From contig JAEXSP010000034.1 of NCBI GenBank assembly GCA_023453795.1, positions 1 through 64,000 of the forward strand: a stretch of 64,000 bases of DNA, read 5' to 3'. Shown piece by piece: positions 1 through 6,418 of the stretch. Every line of letters starts with the position of its first letter. Within the stretch, counting starts at the first letter, position 1. Source of the stretch: Bacillota bacterium. GTDB taxonomy: Bacteria; Bacillota; Clostridia; Acetivibrionales; JAEXSP01. Below the pieces are notes generated by a model. That model was not told the origin of the DNA, ran no database searches, and was given only the letters and a program-made list of their open reading frames with translations. The translations under genes were made by a program, and so were the position numbers.

Positions 1-37
1 TCCGTATTGACGACCTAAAAAACAAGTGATAAAGTAC

Positions 38-79
38 AAATGACCAGATGTAAGGAAAAATCCGGACATCTGGTCATTT
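38..79. repeat. Perfect 14-bp inverted repeat (hairpin)
   Basis: The arms AAATGACCAGATGT (38-51) and ACATCTGGTCATTT (66-79) are exactly complementary around a 14-nt loop. No T-run follows on either strand, so a rho-independent terminator is not clearly supported. It lies just outside the left end of the insertion sequence and could be the end of a gene or element beyond the window. No gene is seen in 1-128. Confidence 0.5.
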
Positions 80-128
80 AAAAAATATATTATCCCTGAG
101 TTTACACAAAATTTAGGACACTACCAAT

Positions 129-164
129 TGAACTGCTCCCTGTCAAGTAGACAGTTAAATAAAA
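129..164 (+). repeat. Left terminal inverted repeat of the IS150-type element
   Basis: It begins TGAACTGCTCCC and contains TAGACAGTTAAATAA. It pairs with the right end over most of about 35 bp and is flanked outside by AAT. Confidence 0.85.
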
Positions 165-166
165 AA

Positions 167-976
167 TTATGATGCTAAAGCCTGACTTCGATATTCCATT
201 GGAGTTAGGCCTTTTAGATTCTTTTGCAATCTTTTGATGTTATAGAAATCTATATATTCATCAATTGCTTGTTTTAATTCCTCATATGTATGAAACTTTT
301 TTAAATAGTACATTTCTGATTTTAGGATTCCCCAAAATCCTTCCATAGGACCATTGTCAATACACTGGCTTACACGTGACATGCTCTGGATTGCATTGAT
401 GCTATCAAGTTTGCTCTTGAATTGTTTACTTGTGTACTGAAATCCCCTATCGCTATGAAAGATTGGTTCTGCATCTGGATTAGATGCTACTGCCAAGTCA
501 AATGTTTCAAAGACAAGCTGGTTATTATTTGAATGCCCAAGGACATAGGAGATAATGCTTCTGTCACCTAAATCCAGTATTGCACTAAGATAAGCTTTCT
601 GCCCATTTGCAAGTTTGAATTCTGTGACATCGGTCAGCCATTTCTGATTTGGCTTATCTGCATGAAATTCTCTATTCAGTACATTTTCAGCAGTTATCTG
701 CGGAGTGTTTGGAGTGTAATTTCGTTTCTTCTTGCGAATCACAGACTTCATGTTGATCAATTTCATCAATCGATAGATACGTTTGTGGTTATACTTCGTA
801 CTCATAATTCTATTGATATTCATTGTCATACGGCGATATCCATAAATACCGTGTACATCCTCATATAATTGAAGCATCTCTTTAATAATATTTGCATTCT
901 TTCTGTCCGACATACTTTTAGGTCGATTAATCCATTTATAGTATGAAGAGCGTGCAATATCAGCAAAGCAACACAA
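167..976 (-). CDS. IS3-family transposase OrfB (DDE integrase domain)
   Basis: This is the catalytic half of an IS150-type transposase. It has an N-terminal HTH_21-like segment followed by an rve integrase core with the first Asp in the WLTDVTEF block, the second in the HSDRGFQYTS block and the Glu in the DNGPMEGFWG block, so the DDE triad is complete. The start given here is a TTG at 976, but the frame stays open upstream to the slippery site at 1081-1087. The natural product is therefore probably an OrfAB fusion made by -1 frameshifting, with sequence running from the poly-Lys codons of orfA through about 35 linker residues into this ORF. The C-terminal end (LTPMEYRSQ) is typical of the family. 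Confidence 0.95.
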   Translation of the reverse strand: MCCFADIARSSYYKWINRPKSMSDRKNANIIKEMLQLYEDVHGIYGYRRMTMNINRIMSTKYNHKRIYRLMKLINMKSVIRKKKRNYTPNTPQITAENVLNREFHADKPNQKWLTDVTEFKLANGQKAYLSAILDLGDRSIISYVLGHSNNNQLVFETFDLAVASNPDAEPIFHSDRGFQYTSKQFKSKLDSINAIQSMSRVSQCIDNGPMEGFWGILKSEMYYLKKFHTYEELKQAIDEYIDFYNIKRLQKNLKGLTPMEYRSQALAS

Positions 977-1053
977 TTCAGCTAACGGATACCCCTCTTT
1001 TTCATGGAGCTCTTTTATTGCTATATACTTGTTTTTTTGGCGTATTCGACTAC

Positions 1054-1734
1054 TTATCGCCTCCTTTCCACCTCGTCCAATTTTTTTAAGAAGTCATTCT
1101 CCATTTTTAAACGCTTATTTTCAGCCTCAAGAAGCTTTAATTGTACAACAATTTTTTCAGTTTCGCTAAATCCCTCAATGTTTTTACGTTTACCGCGACG
1201 GTCAAGCAGTGCATCAAATCCCTGCTCTTTGTATTTTTTTACCCATGCAAAAACTTGTTGATAGGAAACTTGAAATCGTACAGAAGTCATCTGATAATTA
1301 TTATTGTTTTCAATACAGAATGCAACAATTTCCATTCTTTCTTCATAAGTGGTTTTTCTTCCTTTGGTCATGCACTTATCTCCCTGTGTATTGTGAGATT
1401 TATATGGTTCATGACCATTATACTTGTTTACCCAATTAAGGAGAACCCCATGTGATGAAATGTTATATTTACTGCATATCTGATCAAGTGACCCTACACC
1501 GCTATTATAGTCTGTTACTGCCTGCAATTTTATCGTCTCATGATAGCACTTATTAGCATTTAAAGTTTGCAATCCCTGCTTCCCTTGAATTTGATATTTA
1601 CGAAACCAATCATAAAAGGTTCTTCTATGGATTTGTAATTCGAAACAGATTTTTATTACTGTTCTTTTGTTAGAAAGATAATCTTCGATTGCTCTTATTT
1701 TTTCTTCAATTGGAACTTTTTCTTTCCGCCCCAT
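1054..1734 (-). CDS. IS3-family transposase OrfA (helix-turn-helix protein)
   Basis: The product is 226 residues, which is long for an OrfA and fits the IS150 subgroup. It has three successive helix-turn-helix repeats (about residues 10-50, 65-110 and 125-175) that would bind the element ends, then a Leu-rich coiled coil (about 190-220) that would allow multimerisation with OrfB. At 1081-1087 the minus strand carries A AAA AAA in the frame of orfA, a perfect X XXY YYZ slippery heptamer. A -1 slip there enters the orfB frame. Without the slip, translation ends at the stop at 1054-1056, giving OrfA alone, which usually represses transposition. Confidence 0.92.
   Translation of the reverse strand: MGRKEKVPIEEKIRAIEDYLSNKRTVIKICFELQIHRRTFYDWFRKYQIQGKQGLQTLNANKCYHETIKLQAVTDYNSGVGSLDQICSKYNISSHGVLLNWVNKYNGHEPYKSHNTQGDKCMTKGRKTTYEERMEIVAFCIENNNNYQMTSVRFQVSYQQVFAWVKKYKEQGFDALLDRRGKRKNIEGFSETEKIVVQLKLLEAENKRLKMENDFLKKLDEVERRR
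1081..1087 (-). promoter_or_regulatory. Programmed -1 frameshift site (A7) joining orfA and orfB
   Basis: In the orfA frame the minus strand reads TTA AAA AAA TTG. Slipping back one base gives AAA AAA ATT GGA and continues without a stop through the linker into orfB. The position, 25 bases before the orfA stop, is usual for IS3-family elements. Confidence 0.85.
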
Positions 1735-1765
1735 TAAAATATGCCCCCTCTATAAAAACAGTTTT

Positions 1766-1801
1766 ATTATTTTAACTGTCTAACATAAAGGGAGCATATC
1801 A
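1766..1801 (-). repeat. Right terminal inverted repeat of the IS150-type element
   Basis: Read inward on the minus strand it begins TGATATGCTCCC and then has TAGACAGTTAAAATAA, matching the left end with a few substitutions and one inserted base. AAT follows it at 1802-1804. Confidence 0.85.
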
Positions 1802-1808
1802 AATTCCC

Positions 1809-1893
1809 GGTATGTCGGCTTTTCTCAGCGTTCCACGCTCCCGCTGCGCAGCTGGCGAAACGCTCTGAGCCGTGCCAACCTGCATACATCGGC
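1809..1893. repeat. GC-rich imperfect palindromic element
   Basis: This stretch is far richer in G and C than its surroundings. It folds around a central perfect palindrome GCTGCGCAGC (1843-1852), with flanking complementary blocks AGCGTT / AACGCT and CTCAG / CTGAG, and an outer TATGT / ACATA pair. It lies 8 bp beyond the IS right end, in decayed DNA. It could be a dispersed REP-like repeat or a recombination site; only one copy was seen in the window. Confidence 0.55.
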
Positions 1894-2044
1894 TTTGGCG
1901 CGTTTGCAGTAACAGGAAGAGCATCCTGGTACTCCGATTTGGAATTGGAATAGCAGATGCTGTGGTAAGTGCATATGATGGAATAAACTATATGTTACAT
2001 ATCCAATAAAAACAACTGAAGTATTATTGTTTCTTTATAAGGGA

Positions 2045-2155
2045 ATGCATCCTCAAGATTACCCATTAGAAAGTGCTTTGCTTTCAAATTTAACCCAAAC
2101 AGCTATACAAAATTGCTGGAACGATTTTACAGAAGGTGATTCTGAAAGAAAGTGA
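2045..2155 (+). pseudogene. Short 36-residue ORF in decayed region, origin unknown
   Basis: An ATG-started frame of 36 codons. No family was recognised and no good ribosome binding site was seen. It lies between the GC-rich palindrome and the toxin remnant and probably represents gene debris. The rest of 1802-2212 holds no convincing gene. Confidence 0.25.
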
Positions 2156-2212
2156 AAGGTGACAGTTAACAAACTTTTGCCAAATTGTTTACAGTTCAAT
2201 CAATGCCGACAA

Positions 2213-2660
2213 CCGAATGAAATTCCGGCTATGCTTCGCGTTCCTAAGTGATTTGAGAACTGGTGGAAATTTGGCAAGAGCTAAGGTAGAGATTTCAGGG
2301 CTTAAGAGTGAATTTTATGCTCATAACCGTATTGATGTACTAGCAGATGCTCGTTCGGCGGCTGATAGTGTTGTTGATATATCAATAAAGCCAACACAAA
2401 CCCAATATTTCAAGCAACTGAAGAGTTGACAGCTGATGGTAGGCTAGTTCTCAGGGATATAGACTCAGAGTACAAAATTCTTAATGACATTGCTGCGCAA
2501 TTAGGAGATAATGTAAATGCAACAGGAAAAATACAGCTATTTACTGAATTAGCACCTTGCCCAAGCTGTGAGAATGTAATACTTGAATTTTTACAGAAGT
2601 ATTGGATTTATTGGTGTTGATGCAAAAGGAATTGACGAAGCAAATGACGGAATCAACTAA
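2213..2660 (+). pseudogene. Remnant of a polymorphic-toxin C-terminal deaminase domain
   Basis: Three frames must be joined to read one protein-like sequence: PNEIPAMLRVPK, then DLRTGGNLARAKVEI...EFYAHNRID, then (after a shift near 2390) IFQATEELTADGRLVL...DSEYKILNDIA...LFTELAPCPSCENVI, and a last shifted piece FIGVDAKGIDEANDGIN. The CPSC pair with the preceding FTEL block is typical of the zinc-binding half of toxin deaminases of the BURPS668_1122 type found at the C-termini of Rhs/CDI-like proteins. At least three frameshifts and the missing N-terminal carrier show it is dead. Two short ORFs (2217-2429 and 2426-2620) are its fragments. Confidence 0.7.
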
Positions 2661-2674
2661 AATGAAAGGATGAG

Positions 2675-3022
2675 ATGATGAAAGGTGATAAAATTAAATT
2701 AATTATAATGGAACGATGGAAATTTTACCTTGTTGGATATTTAGTAGCATTTTTTGCACCAATAATACTTTATGGAATTCCTGGTTGGCAGTATCTTTTC
2801 CCAATAAGAATAATAGGTATTGCAGGTGCTTTAGGAATTGGCACAGCACTTTATTATGGGTCGAAAAAAATACCTGTTTTTGAAGGAGCTTATAGGTCTA
2901 TAAAGTATGCATTGATTATGGTAGCTTTAATGTTGTTTGCATACGGGTTAAAAGAAATCATATTAAGTATTTCAGGTTTTGATATCACGCCATTCATTGG
3001 CATACAAAAACCATCTAAATAG
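2675..3022 (+). CDS. Small integral membrane protein, possible immunity protein
   Basis: The product is 115 residues with three hydrophobic segments (about residues 16-36, 42-60 and 72-95) and a short polar tail, so it should sit in the membrane. No family was recognised. It starts 14 bp after the toxin remnant, behind a GATGAGATG sequence that can serve as a weak ribosome binding site. Toxin genes of this kind are normally followed by their immunity gene, and this position suggests that role. However, immunity to a cytosolic deaminase usually comes from soluble proteins, so the link is only positional. The frame is intact. Confidence 0.5.
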   Translation: MMKGDKIKLIIMERWKFYLVGYLVAFFAPIILYGIPGWQYLFPIRIIGIAGALGIGTALYYGSKKIPVFEGAYRSIKYALIMVALMLFAYGLKEIILSISGFDITPFIGIQKPSK

Positions 3023-3087
3023 GATTTTTGCAATTGTACTACAGGCGGTTGTCAACATGATGGCCGTCTTTATTTATACTGTAAAAT

Positions 3088-3136
3088 GAAATCCCCGCTC
3101 GCCTAATATAAAAATCAAAGGCAGCGGGGCAGTTTC
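3088..3136. repeat. GC-rich hairpin in intergenic debris
   Basis: CCCCGCT-CGCC (3093-3103) pairs with GGC-AGCGGGG (3120-3129) with one bulge, and outer GAAAT/GTTTC blocks extend the stem. There is no T-run. It may be the end of the membrane-protein transcript or of lost mobile DNA. Confidence 0.4.
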
Positions 3137-3232
3137 ATATATCTTCTAATAACATTTGCCGCAGGTGAGAAATTCCTTGCCTATGATGGTAATGTTATTA
3201 TATGCCCGGAAACCTATGATATCACAGGTAAA

Positions 3233-3436
3233 TTGAATAGCCTTGGTATAACAAGCTATAATCGGGTGACAGTAAGATCAGATGGAATAACCTTCAACAC
3301 ATTTATACCGGGCAAAAACGGACTGAAATACTGGGGAAGTGTAACTAAGTCAAGTGAGATTTTTACATTGGCATATGGAATAATATCTGATTTGCTCCCA
3401 GCAGGGGTACGGTACGACAGTTATAGTAACCGATGA
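3233..3436 (+). pseudogene. Unrecognised ORF fragment fused to ABC ATPase debris
   Basis: A 67-codon frame continues an open reading segment that begins near 3160 without a start. The encoded sequence looks protein-like (beta-rich; ITSYNRVTVRSDGITFN) but no family was recognised. At about 3410-3430 it changes abruptly into an ABC-ATPase gene end in another frame, which suggests a deletion junction. It is probably not a functional gene. Confidence 0.3.
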
Positions 3437-3629
3437 GCCTACGGGTAATCTGGATTCAAAGTCAGGCACTGAGATATTGAAATTGTTCAGAAATATAAAT
3501 AAAGAATATAAAAAGACAATTGTACAAGTTACGCATTCTGATGATGCAGCTAGTTATGGAACAAGCATACTTAGAATGAAAGATGGAGCAATAGAATCAA
3601 AACAGAAAGTTAAGCAACTTATCGGATAA
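3423..3629 (+). pseudogene. 3' end of an ABC-transporter ATPase gene (MacB/LolD type), truncated
   Basis: The frame reads IVTDEPTGNLDSKSGTEIL, the Walker B/D-loop region, followed by IVQVTHSDDAASYGTSI (the H-loop His) and a short C-terminal tail ending in a stop at 3627-3629. The Walker A and signature motifs, roughly 150 residues, are missing upstream. DEPTGNLDS and VTHS are typical of the MacB/LolD class that works with FtsX-like permeases, none of which remain here. It marks the left boundary of intact DNA before the biosynthetic cluster. Confidence 0.8.
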
Positions 3630-3655
3630 GACTGGTAACAAGGAGTCAGGCTTCA

Positions 3656-3700
3656 GGGGTGGGAAGCTCGTTTTAACGAGCACCCGCCATTTTTGTATTT
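3656..3700 (+). terminator. Rho-independent terminator after the ATPase remnant
   Basis: GCTCGTT-TT-AACGAGC (3666-3681) with outer GGGTG / CACCC pairing is followed by CATTTTTGTATTTT. It insulates the cluster from transcription entering from the left. Confidence 0.8.
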
Positions 3701-3756
3701 TCAGCAGAGAAAAATATAACAAATAAAAATAAATTTCTGTAAAAAAATTAAAATAT

Positions 3757-3795
3757 TTTCAACCTTTTGGCGAATTTCCATGTATATGTATTCAG
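3757..3795 (+). promoter_or_regulatory. Putative ECF-sigma promoter of the biosynthetic cluster (site 1)
   Basis: The -35-like box TTTCAACCTTTT has its CAACC at 3760-3764, and the -10-like TGTATATGTAT begins at 3781. The distance from the C of CAACC to the G of GTATAT is 22 bp, identical to sites at 24638 and 28310. The transcript would have a leader of about 90 nt before the first gene at 3888. The ECF sigma factor at 27823-28320 is the obvious candidate reader. Confidence 0.7.
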
Positions 3796-3887
3796 AAGAT
3801 TAATTTTATATCAAAATAAGTCAATAAAGAATTCAAAGAAAAAGACCGGAATACTTTTATACTATCGAATAGGGGTGAGGTTAGATT

Positions 3888-4217
3888 ATGTCAATGAATA
3901 CTATCAAAGGGATATGTGTAAATCCCGGTTATATTAAGGGAAGAGCAAGGGTAATAAATAATTCTGAAGATCTGGAAAAGGTTGAAGACGGAGAAATAGT
4001 GGTGCTTCCGGAGAGCCATCCGATGTATGCCCTGGCCGTGATGAAGGCTTCAGGGGTTATATGTGAAAACGGAGGAAGGCTTTCCCATATTTGTGTTGTT
4101 GCAATGGAGATGGGCATACCATGTCTTACACAGGTACAGGATGCAACTAAAAAAATTACCAGTGGTCAGGATGTATTATTGGATGCTGGTGAAGGGGAGA
4201 TATTTATAGATGGATAA
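3888..4217 (+). CDS. Stand-alone PEP-utilising-enzyme swivelling (phosphohistidine) domain protein
   Basis: The 109 residues correspond to just the mobile domain of PEP synthase / pyruvate phosphate dikinase-type enzymes. The opening VNPGYIKGRARV and the block GGRLSHICVVAMEMGIPCL carry the usual signature, with the His after LS as the expected phosphorylated residue (about residue 67). In the family this domain carries phosphate between an ATP-grasp domain and a PEP/pyruvate or substrate domain; neither is in this protein. The start follows GGGGTGAGG at a slightly long spacing. It overlaps the next gene by 8 bp, so the two are probably translated together and act as a pair. It is the first gene of the long plus-strand run, directly behind the putative ECF promoter. 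Confidence 0.85.
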   Translation: MSMNTIKGICVNPGYIKGRARVINNSEDLEKVEDGEIVVLPESHPMYALAVMKASGVICENGGRLSHICVVAMEMGIPCLTQVQDATKKITSGQDVLLDAGEGEIFIDG

Positions 4218-5241
4218 CAATACTCGATTGTCGTATTACAGAAAATCTCTCCAGTCAGCGTGGGGCTATAATGATTACAATGATTGGCCGGTTAAGCTTA
4301 ATTCGGTAATGCATATATTTCTGGTTGATTTTGCAACCGAATTTCTGGAGGATTTAAATGAACTGGAAGAAAAGAAGGTTTCTATCGAAGAAATTTCAAA
4401 AGCATTCGGTAACCCATCCAGATTTTACAGGCTTATCGACCCGGTTATATTTGGTATGAAGCGTCTGAAAATGAATTTACAGGAGCAAAGAGAAGTAGTA
4501 ATTCACTTACTGGATATTGTAAAAAAAATGAAGTACGGCTCCGAATTCAATGAAAATGGAGTGAACGCTATTCTGTCTCCCGGGCAGGTCAGTCAATTGC
4601 TGGAACGGCTGGATATGAAAAAAGCAGACAAGCATGCAGCATCAATGATACAAAGGTTTTGCGGAATTGCTTGGGCATATACCGAATCAATACTTTTCAG
4701 GGCACATGAAGTAACAAAGGAGGTACATGGTCCCTATAACCCGGATAATTCCAAAGAGAAACTCCTTATAAGAGAATACCTCCATCTGTCACCGGCTGAA
4801 ATATGGGGTGATATGCCTTTTGTTCCCTACAAGAAATTTGAAATATTCACAAAGTACTTAAATTCAATAGATGTAGCAATTGATTCGTATAACCACCTGT
4901 TCCTGAATAAGGGCAATTATGTTGCGGATATGACGGAGTATGCCATTGAAGCTGATGGACAGGCTGTTGGTATTGACAAGCTTATGGAAGCAATTCCGTA
5001 TATGCAGAAGACAATACAGGCTGTAAACGATTGGGCAGACAGGGCGGACTGGCATGAAAAAGTAAATCGGTATGCGGATATTTACTGGTATAGAAAGAGT
5101 CCTTTGCGGAATTTACTGGGTAAGGATTGGAGAGTTCCTGAAACGGTGCGGGAAAAAATTAAAAATGGGGATGCCAACCCAAAGAGGCTGACAAAATTAT
5201 CGGATGAATCAATTGAGCGGCTGATAAGAATTGTTATATAA
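4210..5241 (+). CDS. Unknown protein, partner of the swivelling-domain protein
   Basis: The product has 343 residues and no recognised family. It appears mostly helical, rich in Trp, Tyr and charged residues, with no signal peptide or membrane segment, so it should be cytosolic. Visible blocks include SAWGYNDYNDWPVKLNS near the N-terminus and WYRKSPLRNLLGKDWRVP near the C-terminus. It shows no ATP-grasp, Walker or Rossmann motif. The 8-bp overlap with the upstream phosphohistidine-domain gene suggests a two-component phosphotransfer enzyme in which this protein binds the acceptor, by analogy with the helical substrate-binding domain of rifampin phosphotransferase. That analogy is inference and not supported by motifs. 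The next gene starts about 13 bp downstream. Confidence 0.6.
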   Translation: MDNNTRLSYYRKSLQSAWGYNDYNDWPVKLNSVMHIFLVDFATEFLEDLNELEEKKVSIEEISKAFGNPSRFYRLIDPVIFGMKRLKMNLQEQREVVIHLLDIVKKMKYGSEFNENGVNAILSPGQVSQLLERLDMKKADKHAASMIQRFCGIAWAYTESILFRAHEVTKEVHGPYNPDNSKEKLLIREYLHLSPAEIWGDMPFVPYKKFEIFTKYLNSIDVAIDSYNHLFLNKGNYVADMTEYAIEADGQAVGIDKLMEAIPYMQKTIQAVNDWADRADWHEKVNRYADIYWYRKSPLRNLLGKDWRVPETVREKIKNGDANPKRLTKLSDESIERLIRIVI

Positions 5242-5254
5242 CGGGGTGATTAAC

Positions 5255-6406
5255 TTGGGAGCAAAAGTCGCGATGGTGGCTTGCGACAACTATGACAGGG
5301 CAAATGTCGAACAAAGTATTGAAAAGGCTATAAACCTTTTAGGAGGGATTTCACAGTTTATACGTCCCGGCATGAAGGTGCTGATAAAACCTAATCTGTG
5401 TCTTGCAGAGCCCCCCGATAAATGCCTTACCACACACCCCGAAATAATCAGGAAAATTGCACTGATGAGCAGTCAGGCAGGGGCTGAAGTTATAGTAGGA
5501 GACAACCCGGTCGGAGATGCCGACAGATCCAGGCTGAATGCGATATGGGAACGTACCGGAGTGGCTTCTGTGCTGGAAGGTGTCCCTTATGAACGAAGTT
5601 TTTTGGACAGCTCCATGATTGCATTTTCAAGCAGTATTAATGGAAAGGACTACAGCTTTTATATTTCGGAAGACATTCTTTCCCTTGACCTGATTATAAA
5701 TATACCCAAATTCAAAACCCACAGCCTGATGAACTATACAGGCGCCGTCAAAAACCTTTACGGATTGCTGCCCGGTAACTCCAAGAGGAAGCTTCACAGC
5801 GAACTGCCGGTACAGGAAGACTTCGCAGCACTTCTTACCGATATATATAAACTGGTATCACCCCGTTTGAATATCATGGACGCAGTAATCGGTATAGAAG
5901 GGGACGGACCGGGAGTACAGGGTACAAAACGTAAAATAGGGCTTATCCTTGCAAGTGATGATGGGATTGCACTGGACAGCGTTGCAACAAGGTTGATGAA
6001 CCTTGATCCTGAAGCGGTTCACACCAATCGTATCGGCGGTGAAAAAGGGCTGGGTGAGGTTGATGAAAACAATATTGAAATTCTCGGGGAGTGCCTTGAG
6101 CAATATGTAATGAGGGATTTCAAGCATCCTATGACCTTCCGGTTCAGTGCCGATATAACCCATAAACTTTTCAGCCTTTCCGGGGTATCGGTAAGAATCA
6201 ACAGGGATGAATGCAAAGCATGCGGCCTGTGCATAAAGAATTGTCCGGCAGGTTCCATACAAATAAAGGATAAGACGGCAGTCATTGACGGGAAAACATG
6301 CATATCCTGTATGACATGTCATGAAATCTGTCCCGAAGGTGCGGTTTCCACCGGGAGATCGACTTTTTATACACAGCTCAAAAGCCTCAGGAATAAAAAG
6401 AAATAA
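5255..6406 (+). CDS. DUF362 domain protein with C-terminal 2x[4Fe-4S] ferredoxin
   Basis: The N-terminal about 300 residues match the DUF362 family (KVLIKPNLC near the start, IINIPKFKTH in the middle, GIEGDGPG later). The C-terminal part carries two ferredoxin motifs, CKACGLCIKNCP and CISCMTCHEICP. The frame is open from TTG 5231, but the better start is TTG 5255, because GGGGTG lies 6 nt upstream and the protein then opens with GAKVAMVACDNY, the usual family beginning. DUF362 proteins have no settled biochemical role. The ferredoxin part suggests electron transfer, and the neighbouring radical SAM enzyme at 7902 is a plausible partner (inference). It lies in the operon, 12 bp before the ligase gene. 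Confidence 0.85.
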   Translation: MGAKVAMVACDNYDRANVEQSIEKAINLLGGISQFIRPGMKVLIKPNLCLAEPPDKCLTTHPEIIRKIALMSSQAGAEVIVGDNPVGDADRSRLNAIWERTGVASVLEGVPYERSFLDSSMIAFSSSINGKDYSFYISEDILSLDLIINIPKFKTHSLMNYTGAVKNLYGLLPGNSKRKLHSELPVQEDFAALLTDIYKLVSPRLNIMDAVIGIEGDGPGVQGTKRKIGLILASDDGIALDSVATRLMNLDPEAVHTNRIGGEKGLGEVDENNIEILGECLEQYVMRDFKHPMTFRFSADITHKLFSLSGVSVRINRDECKACGLCIKNCPAGSIQIKDKTAVIDGKTCISCMTCHEICPEGAVSTGRSTFYTQLKSLRNKKK

Positions 6407-6418
6407 TGAAAACTGGAA

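Larger units (their letters stand above)
129..1801 (-). mobile_element. IS3-family insertion sequence, IS150 type, apparently complete
   Basis: The element is 1673 bp long and carries orfA and orfB on the minus strand. Its ends are imperfect inverted repeats: the left end reads TGAACTGCTCCC... and the right end, read inward, TGATATGCTCCC..., both continuing to a shared TAGACAGTTAAA block. The ends start with TG and resemble the IS150 terminus. The trinucleotide AAT occurs immediately outside both ends (126-128 and 1802-1804), as expected for a 3-bp target duplication. Intact ends, an intact slippery site and uninterrupted frames suggest a recent, possibly still active copy. Confidence 0.93.

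Noticed and set aside
98..125. A sequence resembling the terminal inverted repeat of another insertion-sequence family (TTTACACAAAATTTAGGACACT)-like motif, shortened here
   Set aside because: Only about 25 bp can be seen, the partner end lies outside the window and no transposase remnant is visible, so it cannot be supported.
2217..2620. Two short ORFs (2217-2429 and 2426-2620) as separate genes
   Set aside because: They are consecutive frames of one decayed toxin domain, not independent genes.
5231..5254. N-terminal extension of the DUF362 protein from TTG 5231
   Set aside because: It overlaps the end of the previous gene, has no ribosome binding site, and TTG 5255 has GGGGTG at the right distance and a family-typical start.
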